This document shows, one piece after another, positions 24,783 to 36,083 of a stretch of 64,000 nucleotides of DNA. The position numbers and the translations under genes were made by a program. Each line of letters opens with the position of its first letter. The stretch's first letter is position 1. The notes below the pieces were generated by a model that was not told where the DNA came from, did no database searches, and saw only the letters and a list, made by a program, of their open reading frames with translations. Location: the NCBI GenBank assembly GCA_023078685.1, contig JALGAS010000009.1, positions 1,612,001-1,676,000 on the forward strand, read 5' to 3'. Origin of the DNA: Neopestalotiopsis rosae (lineage: Eukaryota > Ascomycota > Sordariomycetes > Amphisphaeriales > Sporocadaceae).

Positions 24783-27521
24783 CTATACAAGTCTCTGCAA
24801 CGATGCATAATGACTCTCGCAAGCTAAAGTGGTGGGATGACCCGGCCCCAATGCTTTCCTGTACCCGTCTAAGGCGATCAAGTACAATTCATCGGCTTCT
24901 TCGAATCGATGTTGCTGTTTATAAATGTAAGCAAGATTGCTGACGCTCGTGAGTGTGTCTGGATGGTCCTTGCCCAGCGCCTTCTTAAAGCCATCAAGCG
25001 CCCGTCGGTTCATCTGCTCTGCCTCTTCGTACTTTCCCTGGTCTTGCAGCACAAGAGCAAGATTGCCGACGCTCCTGAGTGTGGAAGGATGGTCCTTGCC
25101 CAGCGCCTTCTCGTAGCCATCAAGCGCCCGTCGGTGCATCTGCTCTGCCTCTTCGTACTTTCCCTGGTCTTGCAGCACAAGAGCAAGATTGCCGACGCTC
25201 CTGAGTGTGGAAGGATGGTCCTTGCCCAGCGCCTTCTCGTAGCCATCAAGCGCCCGTCGGTGCATCTGCTCTGCCTCTTCGTATTTTCCCTGCTTCCGCA
25301 GCACTCCAGCAAGATTGTCGACGCTCGTGAGTGTGGAAAGATGGTTCGCCCCGAACTGAGTCATACGAGCCTCCATCACTACCTTGAACGACGCTTCCGC
25401 TTCACGATACCGCCCGTCGTGGTCAAGGCACCTTCCATACCCCTGTAACAGATCAAGCCTCTTTTGGTCCCCTCCGCTATTGAGGTCTGGCCCGAGCGCG
25501 TAATATGCGTGTGGCATATACGACCTCCAAACCTCTCGGTTATTGTGACCTACATCTGACAATGCTTCTGCCAGTCTTGAGATAACCCTTTCGGTCAAGC
25601 CAGGCAGCAACCCTTCCTTCCGGAGCCAGTTCCTCGTCGCCAAGTGCACCAGTCGATGAATAGTTATAGCTGAATCTACGGACCGCTTGCCAATAAAAGA
25701 ATAACCCTGCAAGGTACCTATTGCCTCTATTTCTTTCTTTCGCGACGGACCTGAAGGAAGCAGTGATTGTGGTATGTCTTTAGCATCTATACAGGCCATG
25801 AAAGATAGGTAGTCCGCCGCAAGGGGGTCGCGCTGCTGGATCTGCTCGAAGGAAATAAGCCAAGTCGTAGCCACAGGGTTCTTCACATCGTGATACCGCC
25901 CTTCGTCTTCGAAATCCTCGCTGAGAAGATCAATCACGTCCTCTTCCTTCTCTTCTAGCAGTGACAGATACTCTCCTGCGCTGATTTCATTCTCGTTGAT
26001 ATACACCGCCGCCTGAACAAGGGCTAGCGGGAGGTAAGCGAGCTGGGTTATTAGGGCCGTGATATCTCCTCGACTCTCGAGAAGGCTCTGATTGATTAGG
26101 TGATTTCGAAGCAGTTGTTCACCACTTACTTCGTCCAATTCTGACAATTCTATGACGTTCCGTCCCGCAAGTTTTACAGCCGTCTTCTTATCACGGGTCG
26201 TGAAAAGGATGGACCCACGGCCGCTCTTCGGAAGAAAGTCAATCAGGCGGCCAGAATTCGGCGCAGATTTATTCGTCCACATGTCCATATCATCGGCATT
26301 GTCGAATATCAGAAGCCATCGGCTTGCGTTCTCACGACTAAGGTGGTCTGATACCAGTTTTCTCACGTCTGCCTTGTCATCATCCCAACCAGATATACCG
26401 AGCTGTCTTGCGGCATTTAAATATGCCAGCCCAAGGCTCTCTTTGCTCGTTGCCGGAATCCAGATGACTGAGCAGCTTTTGTGTTCGTCCTTCCATCGAT
26501 ATATCAATTCAAGTGCAAGTTGCGTTTTTCCAACGCCGCCCAGCCCCGTGATTGCGACTTTTGCAGTCCGATCCATTGTGAATAGCGCTTGGTAGAGCCT
26601 GTCCAGCTCAGACTTGCGACCAGTGAAGGAGGGGTTTCGTTCGAATGGAACCATCCAGGTGTGAACCCTAGCTATATGGAATGAGCAAACGAAGATTTAT
26701 ACCATATTTCATCGTTTAAGACAAATATGAAGAAGGGAAAGATATAGGAGGGAATGGGTACCTTCCTGATAGTTAAGTTCATTGCCGTGGTTGCTAGCTT
26801 CGGCGATCTCCTTTTTGAGCCGACGAACTGCATGTGCCTCCCCTTCGCCGTAGATTATTGGCATAAAAATACCAAAGATACCTAGGAGACAGTAAGCCCA
26901 GTCCTCCTCACGCGTAGTCTGCCGTTTCTCTACCCATTTGAAGCGCTCCTCAACTTCAAACTGAGAGAGTGGCGTTCCCCGAAGCGCCGCAAGAGCAATT
27001 CCCGTTATTTCGTGGATCTGTTGCTCAAGAGACGTCTTGTCACCAAGTTGCTGACCCTCCTTCGTAAAAAACTCGACTGATGCCGGCGCTACAAGCTCTT
27101 GTAGTGTCCAACCTCGGACGAACCATTCGCTCGCCCGAAAAACTGGCTCCCACGACGACTGGGATTGATTGGTAGTAATCGAAACATCCGACAAGTAGAC
27201 ATAGCATCGAGCTGCATTGCGATACCATCGGAACATTGAATTTATCGACTCTTGAACCTCGTTGCTATTCGATTTGTCGATGCAGCAAGTGTCCACCCAG
27301 AAGTAACGGAGGCCGTCACGTCTTGCTTGTTTCGCGCAGAACCCGAGCTTCCTGTAGCCAGCCTTCTCTTTACCGGTCCCGTCAACCAAGTCCTTGTAGG
27401 TAACCTCCTCGCCATCAGGTCCCCATCTGTGTGACAGAATAGCATAGAGAGGGATGTCTTTGCCGGTTACGTCCTTAGTCACGTTGTAGTGGTCACCAGA
27501 AATGCATTCTAGGAGTCGCAT
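24783..27521 (-). CDS. NLR1: HET - NB-ARC - TPR protein
   Basis: Exons 27521-26762 and 26671-24783 give 882 residues. The 90 nt intron runs from GTACCC to ATATAG in phase 1. The HET domain is at ~1-250: start MRLLE, YAILSHRWG, FWVDTCCID, GWTLQEL and YCLLGIFGIFMPIIYGEG. The NB-ARC domain follows: P-loop GLGGVGKTQ at ~297, Walker B WLLIFDNADD at ~372, and GSILFTTRD sensor. The C-terminus has about five 42-residue TPR units, two of which are identical in DNA (126 bp period, ~25010-25300). By family, TPRs sense a ligand, NB-ARC switches by nucleotide-dependent oligomerisation, and HET triggers cell death in incompatibility or defence. The first ATG begins the HET consensus. The gene stands inside a 58 bp inverted repeat. 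All key motifs look intact. Confidence 0.9.
24990..25320 (-). repeat. 126 bp in-frame tandem repeats (NLR1 TPR array)
   Basis: The period is 126 bp (42 codons). The central two units are identical over almost their whole length, and the outer units have diverged by a handful of bases. This is recent unit duplication or homogenisation inside the coding sequence. Confidence 0.85.
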
Positions 27522-28198
27522 AGTGGGCTAGGATCATCATAAATGGGGCCGGGCCGGTATCGAAAACGGTGGTCGCTGAAAAGGTTCGATATTCATGGAG
27601 GGAGAAGGAGGATTCGAACGAAGCAGAATGATCATTGTGCTGGAAGCAGTCGCCGTCGAGGTAAGGCTGTCAGCATTATGTGCCCAATCCGAGCACTCGC
27701 AAGTTGAGTTCGTACGGTCAGCTGGTGGCGGCATTGCTGGCTGCCTAAGAAGCCCCTCATGTGCTCTAGTTGGAACGGGGACTCCAGCCACAGTGCCGGC
27801 TTTTGGGTGGCCCCATAGTGCATCATCCCGGCCACTGACGCTAACCGAAATCGTCTTAAATGTACCAGTCTGCATGGCGACGATGTGTAAATTCTCGTCT
27901 TTTACCAGCTAGCATATTGAATTTTCGATAGAGGTATCAAAATAAGGATCATATGATTAGATATCAATGTGATAACGTTTTCAGAGAGACAATCCCTCGG
28001 TGGTGAAGTTGTATAGGGGAAGGCCTCATAGTACCACTCTGAGAGGCTTTCACTTAGCGAAGCAATTACGCTACGGAGTAATGGTGAAATATTTGAGCAA
28101 ATGTGTTATGAGTTCTAGTGTGCAATAAGTAATAGGTTTCATGTAGAATGATACTATAACATCGACGTGGTTGAGATCCTGCTTGCACAGAAGTTGAT

Positions 28199-28256
28199 GT
28201 ACCTGCCATTTGGCTCGCCACACAGGGTGGCTCGCTACGCAGGGATGGACGTTATA
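28199..28256 (-). repeat. Right 58 bp inverted repeat flanking NLR1
   Basis: This is the reverse complement of 24172-24229 with about two mismatches. Together the two copies delimit a ~4.0 kb block containing NLR1 and its flanks. Confidence 0.85.
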
Positions 28257-28544
28257 TAGTAAACAACAACGGCGGGCGGCAGATCCACCATCACATTGGC
28301 GGTTTGCTAGACCAACTGGGTGGCCATACTAGGCTGTCGACCAGGCTGTGAGATGCAGGATCAGACTACAGGGAACTTTTGTATGTTTGCTGCCTGGTAT
28401 GGAGGTATTACATACATTGATCGGATCACATGGTCCAGCATCAATCCCACCAGCTCTTGATCAACCATGTAATCTTGGTCATGCACCCTTGGAGGAGAGC
28501 AAACATGTATTGGCGGGTGGGTCAAATGCCCGCAGATCGAAAAT

Positions 28545-29275
28545 ATAGTGGGTCTTAACTCCGGCTTTCCGGACGTAAACCTGTGGAGTCTACGGTGCTT
28601 GTCCCTCAGGGTCGGGTCAGAGTGGCAACAGCAACGAAGCTGGTCTGGCCGATGTGGGTCTTGAGACCGTATTCCGCTGCACTGGTAATTGCTTTCGATT
28701 GGGAGGGGACTTATGATCGACCACACCAGATAGGCACAGCGATGTGCAAAGTTCATTCCTTTGGAACGTACACTTGACAGAAGACGGAAAGACCGGGTCA
28801 TATTCCATGCCGTATCGGCATTTGTACGCCCGGACTGGGTCCCCACATGCACTAGGTACAGACAGTCGGTGCATACATACATGTTGTACATATATGTTGG
28901 TGCATACATGTTGGTGCTTTTGTGTCCCTTTGTTTGTCTGTATCTCCGCACTTGGTCCAATGTCTTGTTCCATGGTGGTAGTCCTGGACATGTCCTGGCT
29001 CAGCTGTCAGCAAGAAACTTCGTGAGGAGACTTTCTAAGGGAGATATGACCTGACCAGTGCGGGTCTTATTACCGTATGCCGATAGTGTAACATGACCCA
29101 TCGGGTCCATGTGCGTGTGTAGTACTGCACCCAGGAGGTAAACAATGCTCACAAGACCTTTGGAAATCGTTCAAAGGAATGCACATCAGAGCCCACGGAC
29201 TACGTTCGGAAGCCGGAGCTAAGGCCCACAACATCTTCGGCTGGCGGCGACTTGATCCACACTCCATGACTCTTG
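28545..29275. repeat. Two more copies of the dispersed repeat
   Basis: One copy is inverted (28545-28670: GTGGGTCTTAACTCCGGCTT on the + strand) and one is direct (29195-29270: GGAAGCCGGAGCTAAGGCCC). Both share the core and part of the upstream segment with the copies at 18.9-20.5 kb. Confidence 0.6.
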
Positions 29276-29654
29276 CTCGGAATGTTTGTCGTCGTTCATC
29301 ATGGTAGCGGCTCTGATTCCGTAAACGCTTGCACTGGAAGTACTGGTTTATCAAGAAGGCTGACTTTCAATGCTCAACGAATTGGCACCGAATTGTGAAC
29401 CTTGACCTAGAAATGTAATCATATTGCTCCACTGCTTGTCAGCATTGGGACCTCTCAGGCCTTCGAGGCACTGCACCACATGTATTCCAGGCTTTAAGAT
29501 TTGGGGCTGTGGTCAATAGTTTATGGTTGCTGAGATACAATACTTTTCTGTGCCTTGGATCCTCTTCTGTGTGGGATGCTCTTCTGGGATACCATTCTGG
29601 GATACCCTTCCGGGGAACCCTTCCGGGATGTTCTTCGCCTACTCCAGTCGTCAA

Positions 29655-30000
29655 AATGCAAACATTCTAGACATGCATGCTCGTCTGTCTCTTTGCTCCT
29701 TGGCACAGATGCTCCATTTTCGACGCTAAGTCGAATATCCATTTTCAGATCTATGCAGAAATAAAGCGGGAGAACTTGATGCCTGCACTTTTCCGTGCCA
29801 AACCCGCCCCTCATGTCAGACTGCAAACAAGTATGACGCAATGAAACGACGAACCGAAGAGTGCCTAGAATGGATCTACGGCTTAGTCTAGTGACTCAAG
29901 TCTACCCCTTGCACGATCGCGAGCCTGTGAAACCATTCCCATTTGCATGCTGCTGGAGTTTCGCTGCTCGGAACACACAACAAGCAAGGCACTATGTACA
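29655..30000 (+). repeat. Dispersed repeat, copy 1 (partner at 37555-37920)
   Basis: It aligns with 37555-37920 in the same orientation through long shared blocks, including GCACAGATGCTCCATTT, ATATCCATTTTCAGATCTA and GTGACTCAAGTCTACCCCTT. I estimate ~80% identity by eye. Neither copy has a long frame, so this is a non-coding repeat family. Confidence 0.7.
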
Positions 30001-30376
30001 TCTTAAATGTCAATTTTGCTTCGAGAAGATTCTTCCGCCATCTATGCCTGTTGAGAATTGAGCGAGCACAGATTTTGTCTTCACGATTCGGCTCTGCTGC
30101 AGTGAGCGCATTCTACTTGCATATCGCGGCAATACAAGCCCTTCGCTGACAGCTGGCTTTATGTACAGTACAGAAGTGCAGAAAGCAATTCTCGTTCTCG
30201 CAAGGAATCACAGTAGTAGTTGGGGATTTATGCTTGGGTGATTGATTCTATTCTCTTTTCTTCCTCTTCGAAATACAATTGTTTGATCGAGATAACTTAG
30301 AGTAAGTACGTATTCTCACAAATTTTCAGCTTTCTAGCATTTTGATACAGCCGCTCCACCAGCCACAAATACAATC

Positions 30377-30717
30377 ATGGCAGCGGTCGAGCCAAGTACA
30401 CCCAAGAAAAGAGACAGGAGCAACGCCAACCTGACTAAGAGATGGCAAACTTTGACGAATATCGGGAATGCAATTTACGCTCAATATGGAGCAAGGGTAT
30501 ATATCTCCATATCCGTGCCGTCGAGAGGCAAAGAATTTCTGTATCGATCAAGCGAGGATGTTACTCCTCTATTGAAAGACGATATTGTACGTCACAGATG
30601 TTGCGGACATGAGCACTGACAGCTGACATGTTCGAACAGGAGTGCCACTACCCAGTCCCCATGGTGGTTACAGGCACTGCTCGCCTGACTTCTACCCCAC
30701 AGAAGTCCCTTCGATGA
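30377..30717 (+). CDS. Small MADS-box-like protein
   Basis: Two exons: 30377-30586 and 30640-30717. The 53 nt intron begins GTACGT, has a GCTGAC branch site and ends GAACAG; splicing is phase 0 and gives 95 residues. The sequence opens with KKRDRSNANLTKRWQTLTN, then a helix to NAIYAQYGARV and two strands (YISISVPS, EFLYRSSED). This matches small fungal MADS-like proteins in which K-R-R-D-R-S-N-A-N-L-T-K-R is a recurrent start. The second exon gives the short YPVPMV tail. It is a candidate DNA-binding protein without an activation domain, related in layout to the 20750-21302 gene. Function is inferred from the fold pattern only. Confidence 0.55.
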
Positions 30718-31765
30718 GGCGACTTATAACAGCAGAGACGATAATAAAGAGCCCTCAGTCTCTGCGAGACGAGTTGAGAAAGAGCAGTTGGGAAAAAAGG
30801 AAGAGGAAAAAAGAAAAAGAAGAAACATCCACGGTCACAGTCTTGAATAGATTTCCTATAATTGCAGTCATAGTGACCTTGGAATCTTCGGCGAGGAAAG
30901 GTCCGCAGGCCCTCAGTATCAGTTCCACCAGGACATCTACTGCTACAAGGGGTTCAAAGCAGATAGTCTAATTCACTTACGACTTCCTTTGGTTACGCAA
31001 CTCAATGGTTTGAAATGATTCGACCCGCGAAGGCTGACAATGTTGCCCGATGAAATTCCCATCTGGAAATACCCAGTCTGGTCTTTAGTGATTCCCGGCG
31101 GCTCGCTTGATACTAGAGGGATCGTGTTGCTTGTCAAGCACCAATTTCGGAAATTGCCATTCTTGGCGTGGCACTCGGCCACAAATGGAATAGATGCAGA
31201 CGGCCAACCCGTGATACAGTTGTGTGATCAAGTTGTGTCCTCTTTTTACACACTCTTCGTCTTTCCCGCACGGACGCTGGCAGGGATGACAAAAGCGTAA
31301 CCTAGTACCTTGTTGGTCAGCAGAGGTTACGATCCAATTCTGTGCTTGTACCTGAGGAATGTCAGCAACAGTGGAGCACAGTATCTCCATATGCCAAAGC
31401 AAGGGTCTAATACTGTCCAGGTTCTTGGCAGGTATTTCATACGTCCTGCTGTAAAGTCTGGTCGTAAACCAGACAGTAGCAGAACTTCGATGAACTTGAA
31501 TGGTTATACATGCCGGCACACAGCTCGAGGATGCAGTGCGATGTGATGTCCGTTTTCCTTTCTCTTCTGCTATCTTCGAAATGGTAATCCATATCGACTC
31601 ATTCGAGCAATGGCCACGTCAAGAGTGAGTTAATGGATCTAGCGTTGTGGATTCGAGCATAGCAGTCTTTTCTCGGGCAATTGAAATCATTCATACACGA
31701 GATTTAGTGATTTCTTCAGAGCTGGGAACAGTAAATATGAACCAGTACGTAACGCAATAATACAA
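30718..31765. other. 3' flank of NLR2, contains a duplicated small frame
   Basis: A minus-strand frame at 31085-31519 is shared with the 3' flank of NLR3. Otherwise no gene was supported. Confidence 0.4.
31085..31519 (-). CDS. Hypothetical Cys-containing small ORF, duplicated downstream of NLR3
   Basis: The open frame encodes up to 144 residues, most likely from an internal ATG. The segment MEILCSTVADIPQVQAQNW, then FCHPCQRPCGKDEECVKRG, recurs almost unchanged in the + frame at 44817-45236, with the same position relative to the neighbouring NLR. Conservation stops after the Cys-rich block. No signal peptide, membrane segment or known domain is evident. It may be a real small gene, a lost exon or simply the duplicated 3' flank. 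In the other copy a one-base difference shifts the frame upstream of the ATG, which argues against a longer shared protein. Confidence 0.35.
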   Translation of the reverse strand: MPACITIQVHRSSATVWFTTRLYSRTYEIPAKNLDSIRPLLWHMEILCSTVADIPQVQAQNWIVTSADQQGTRLRFCHPCQRPCGKDEECVKRGHNLITQLYHGLAVCIYSICGRVPRQEWQFPKLVLDKQHDPSSIKRAAGNH

Positions 31766-34700
31766 CTATAAGGCAATACCTCCATCGTCTTCTGAATCAT
31801 CAGAATCTTGTACTAACGCATCATGAGCTTTGGCTGCTAGAAGATCTATAAGATTTCTGTAAGTCCTTAAAGTTGACGGATGGGACGGCCCTAGCACTTC
31901 TATTTCAAGCTCAATAGTAGCTCGGTAGATCTCCTCCGCCTCTTCGTACTTCCCCTGATTCTTGAGCACAAGAGCCAGGTTATTCATGCTTTTGAGTGTC
32001 GACGGATGCTCTGCACCCAGCACCAACTTCTTCAGCTCTAGTGCCTCTCGATGCATCTCCTCCGCCTCTTCGTACTTCCCTTGACTGTACAGCACACTGG
32101 CCAGGTTGCTCATGCTTTTGAGTGTCTCCGGATGCTCTGCACCCAGCACTAACTTCTTCAGCTCCAGTGTCTGTCGGTGCATCTCCCCCGCCTCTTCATA
32201 CTTCCACTGACTGTCGAGCACATTGGCCAGGTTGTTCATGCTGGCGAGTGTCTCCGGATGCTCTGCACCCAGCACCAACTTCCTCAGCTCCAGTGCCTCT
32301 CGATGCATCTCCTCCGCCTCTTCATACTTCCCCTGCCTGACGAGCACAAGAGCCAGGTTGTTCATGCTGTCGAATGTGTCCGGATGCTCTGGACACAGCA
32401 CCGACTTCTTCAGCTCCAGTGCTTGTCGGTGCATCTCCTCCGCCTCTTGGTACTTCCCCTGATTGTAGAACACATTGGCCAGGTTCATGATGCTTTTCAG
32501 TGTCTCCGGATGCTCTGGACCCAGCACCGACTTCCTCAGCTCCAGTGTCTGTCGATGCATCTCCCCCGCCTCTTCATACTTCCACTGACTGTCGAGCACA
32601 TTGGCCAGGTTGTTCATGCTGGCGAGTGTCTCTAGATGCTCTGCACCCAGCACCGACTTCTTCAGCTCCAGTGCTTGTCGGTGCATCTCCTCCGCCTCAT
32701 GGTACTTCCCCTGATTGTAGAACACATTGGCCAGGTTCATGATGCTTTTCAGTGTCTCCGGATGCTCTGCACCCAGCACCGACTTCCTCAGCTCCAGTGT
32801 CTGTCGGTGCATCTCCTCCGCCTCTTCGTACCTCCCCTGACTGTACAGCACACTGGCCAGGTTGTTCATGCTGGCGAGTGTCTCTAGATGCTCTGCACCC
32901 AGCACCGACTTCTTCAGCTCCAGTGTCTGTCGGTGCATCTCCCCCGCCTCTTCATACTTCCCCTGACTGTCGAGCACACAAGCCAGGTTGTTCATGCTGG
33001 CGAGTGTCTTCGGATGCTCTGCACCCATTACCAACTTCGTCAGCTCCAGTGTCTCCCGGTACATCTCCTCTGCCTCGGCATATTTCCCCAACTGATTGTG
33101 ACTCTCCGCCACAGCATAAAGCAGATCAGCCTGCGCCTCTTTATCCCTGCACTCCTTACGGTCGACCAAAGCTACCTCAGCATGAGGCATATATGCCATC
33201 CAAGTCTGTCGGTTTTCATGCTTCGGGTACGGATACACTTCAGCCAGTCGCTGTATCGCTTTCGTATAACAGACATCCCATTCCGGCTTGATCCAGTTTC
33301 GTGTCGCTAGTCGCACTAAGCGATGGATGTCAAAAGCATCTCCCTGCTCTCGCATCGAAATGAACGCATACCCTTTGAGAACTCCGACTGCTTCGTCTTC
33401 CGCTTGCTGATCTTCCCCGTGCGGTAGTAGTAAAACGGGAATGTCCTTCTCGGCCAGGAAGCAAATAAACTTCAGGTACTCCACAGCCAAAGGATACGTT
33501 TGTTGCATATGTCGGAACGATATCAGCCATGTTGTAGCGATTGGGTTCATCTTTCTCGTGTATCGCCAACGATCTTCGAACTCGGCACTCAAAAGCTTTA
33601 CTTGCTTTTCATCTGACTTGTGACAATATTGTAGATACGTTGATGTTATTATGCCACTTCTGGCCATATACGCTGCCGCTTGCTTGATCGCAAGAGGCAA
33701 ATACGCTAGGTGGTTCAGAAGGTCCTTCGTTGCTTGGCCATCGCTGTATTGCCGTTCGTCGAGACGACTCTGTAGCAGCTCCAGCGCCTCGGCCTCGTTC
33801 ATTTGGTCAATGGTGTATATATCCTTCGGCGGAGCATCAAGTTCGACCGCAACTTCGTGGTTTCGTGTCGTGAAAAGAATTGATCCTTTGCGGCTAGAAG
33901 GCATGTACTCTCGTAAATCTTCGCTCTTCAGCAGGCTGATGTCATCAAGGTTGTCAATGATCAGAAGCCAGTCGGTGGAACACTTCTCCAAGGCAGTCTG
34001 TACCAACACCTTCACATCGGCTTTGTCGTCCTCGATCCCGGGGGTACCAAGCGCTTGACCGATGTCTCGATAGGCATTTTCGAACGTTGTTATTGTAACG
34101 GCAGGCACCCAGAAAACAGAGCAGTTCGAGTCCTTTTCTCGAACGCGATAGGCCGCTTCCAGGGCGATTTGAGTTTTGCCTACGCCTCCGAGGCCTTCTA
34201 CGACCGTCCTCTGGCAACCGTTCTTCTTCGCACGAGGCAGGATCTTTTCGACCAGCTCTGGCACAATTCTGCCTCTCTCCACAAAGTCGTCATTCTGCTC
34301 GAATGGAAGTATGAGGTAAGGTTCCTGATCTGAATCTGAGAGCGGATAAACAAAAAGAAAATCAGCAAGCTACACAATAGCAAGGAATGGGATTCTCCAC
34401 AAATTTACCTTGCTGGAGCGGGCGATGAGGCAGGCTCGAGATATCCGACACGCCTGTTTGCTGACTGACTTCTTTGAGCAGTCGTGCCATTGCCTTTGCC
34501 TTTCCCTCTCCATAGATCAAAGGGAGGGATACATCGAAGATTCCGAGTAGACAGTACGCTCCATCTTCCTCTTCGGTAGTTCGGCGGCTTTGAGCCCATG
34601 CCAATCGCTCGTGGGTAGGAAACTGACCGAGAGCAGTTCCCCCCAATGCAGTTGTGGGAATTTTGGTGATGCTGTGAATCTCGTTCTGCAGAGACTTGCG

Positions 34701-35177
34701 ATCGCCTAAATGGACACCTTGAGCGGAGAAAAACCTCACAGACACAGGCGCAAGAAGCTCCTGCAGTGTCCATCCACGTTGAAACCACCGACTCTGCTCA
34801 AATTGACGCTGCCATGGGACTGGCTGCTCCGCGGAGCTGGTCAACACATCCGTCAGATAGACATAGCATACTGCTGCGTCTCGATACCATCGAAACATGG
34901 AGTTAATGGCTTTCGTCAACTCCGCCGAGCTCGTCTTGTCGATGCAGCATGTGTCCACCCAGAAGTGGTCGAATCCATCGCGCTTCGCCTGCCGTCCGCA
35001 GAACAGGATTTTCTCGTAGCCTGCTTTATCATGCCCTTTCTTCTGCAACATATCCTGGAAAGTCACCTCCTCGCCATCAGCTCCCCAGGTATGCGACAAT
35101 ATGGCGTAGGGCGGGATGTCGCGGATCAGGTCGGAGGTCAAATTTAGCTCTCCGTTCTGAAGCTGGAGGAGCCGCAT
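31766..35177 (-). CDS. NLR2: HET - NB-ARC - TPR protein (ten TPR units)
   Basis: Exons 35177-34409 and 34335-31766 with a 73 nt intron (GTAAAT..CTCTCAG, phase 1) give 1112 residues. HET covers ~1-250 (MRLLQL start, YAILSHTWG, FWVDTCCID, GWTLQEL, YCLLGIFDVSLPLIYGEG). The NB-ARC P-loop EGLGGVGKTQ is near 304, Walker B WLLIIDNLDD near ~380 and SILFTTRN follows. About ten 42-residue TPR units (GKYEEAEEMHRQTLEL pattern) run to the end, and a two-unit higher-order pattern (NVFYNQGKY then NVLDSQWKY) is visible. By family it is an intracellular receptor coupling ligand sensing to HET-mediated cell death. Its NB-ARC region is nearly identical in DNA to NLR3, which lies inverted 7 kb away, although the HET domains differ at about a third of positions. 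The start codon begins the HET consensus, and all motifs look intact. Confidence 0.92.
33120..34297 (-). repeat. NB-ARC segment nearly identical to 42536-43720 (inverted)
   Basis: About 1.18 kb of coding sequence differs from the NLR3 copy at only a few positions seen by eye: one Lys/Arg codon (AAGAAG vs AAGAGG), a CCT/CCA and a GCT/GTT near the TPR start. Both flanks drop to clearly lower similarity. The sharp edges suggest a conversion tract. Confidence 0.85.
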
Positions 35178-36083
35178 CGTCCGAGCGGGGCAGTCCACTA
35201 CGGTCCGCGACGCCAGTAGAAGTTAAACGGCCTGTTGATCAAATCAACTGACCTTAGACACGAATCTAGCGTTTGACCTTTGGTCAGCGCGCTATACAAG
35301 CACAAAGATAGTATAGTATGCACATCAACTCGTCTCAATGATGCATCTTGTTGAATGGGAGAAAATCTAGGTATCCATGGTATCAGCTCAGCCTTACTGT
35401 CGACGAACCCCGCAGAAGCAGGGCCTTTCCACCACGGCCAATCAAAGCAGCGGCTTGTTGGATGAGTGTGGCATGGAATGACCACTCACACGCGCCCAGC
35501 TAAAGGGACACGCGCCCAGCTAAAGGGACACGCGCCCAGCTAAAGGGCTGCAGAATGATCCCGATCAGCATTTCTACGACAATACTGTACAACATGCCGC
35601 GTTCGTTCCTCTATGAGGGGGGACCAAGAATACGACTGGGCTCCAAGTTAAAGTCAGCCAGGCCCATCTGATGTGGACCCGATGTTTGCACCTCTGGATC
35701 GGAGTTTAGTCCCCTGTCTAGCGCATCAAACTACGTAAAAAATGCTCCTTGGAAAGTAATCATTTCTCTACACCAGATGCAGGAGGAATGTTGCACAATG
35801 CTTACAGTCGTCCTGCAAACAAATGTAATCAACATCCCTTTTTTTACTCCATTGGTCGGCTGATCATTTGTCAGATGCAAGATTCCCCGGCTTAGCGACG
35901 AGAAGTGGGGCGCCAAGAAATGAAGTACAGTTAGTTGTAACAAGGCAGACTGCAGGGCTGACTTGGGCGGCACCAATATTGGCTCCAACTCCGCAATTCC
36001 AGCTGCCCGTTCACAGTTCTGTCGAAACCATCGACAACGAAAAATCCAACGAAAACTCTATTTGACGTGGTATACTTTCCCAA
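35178..36083. promoter_or_regulatory. NLR2 5' flank, conserved with NLR3 promoter; 20 bp triplication
   Basis: Reading the minus strand, ~35440 down to 35178 aligns with 41390-41629 upstream of NLR3, including AGCGCGCTGA(C/A)CAAAGGTC and CGCTAGATTCG, at roughly 80%. The block probably holds the shared promoter and leader. At 35489-35548 the unit CACGCGCCCAGCTAAAGGGA is present three times in tandem. No gene was seen before the ankyrin gene. Confidence 0.55.

Larger units (their letters stand above)
27522..30376. other. Gene-free region with dispersed repeats
   Basis: No gene could be supported. The region contains the right NLR1-flanking repeat (28199-28256) and two copies of the dispersed GGCCCACA..CTTCGGC repeat (28545-28670 inverted; 29195-29270). 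It also holds GGGATAC-type minisatellite units (29560-29635) and one copy (29655-30000) of a ~350-400 bp repeat seen again near 37.6 kb. Confidence 0.5.

Noticed and set aside
24909..25448. 179-codon + strand frame with repeated LRMVLAQRLL-like units
   Set aside because: Antisense shadow of the NLR1 TPR array; the periodicity comes from the 126 bp coding repeat.
28361..28960. 199-codon minus-strand frame
   Set aside because: Overlaps a dispersed repeat copy and low-complexity ACATAC-type sequence; no domain seen.
32122..33310. Several + strand repetitive frames (HPAPTSSAPVS-like units)
   Set aside because: Antisense shadows of the NLR2 TPR array; the same occurs opposite NLR3 (43524-44331) and in an alternative sense-strand frame of NLR4 (56897-57442).
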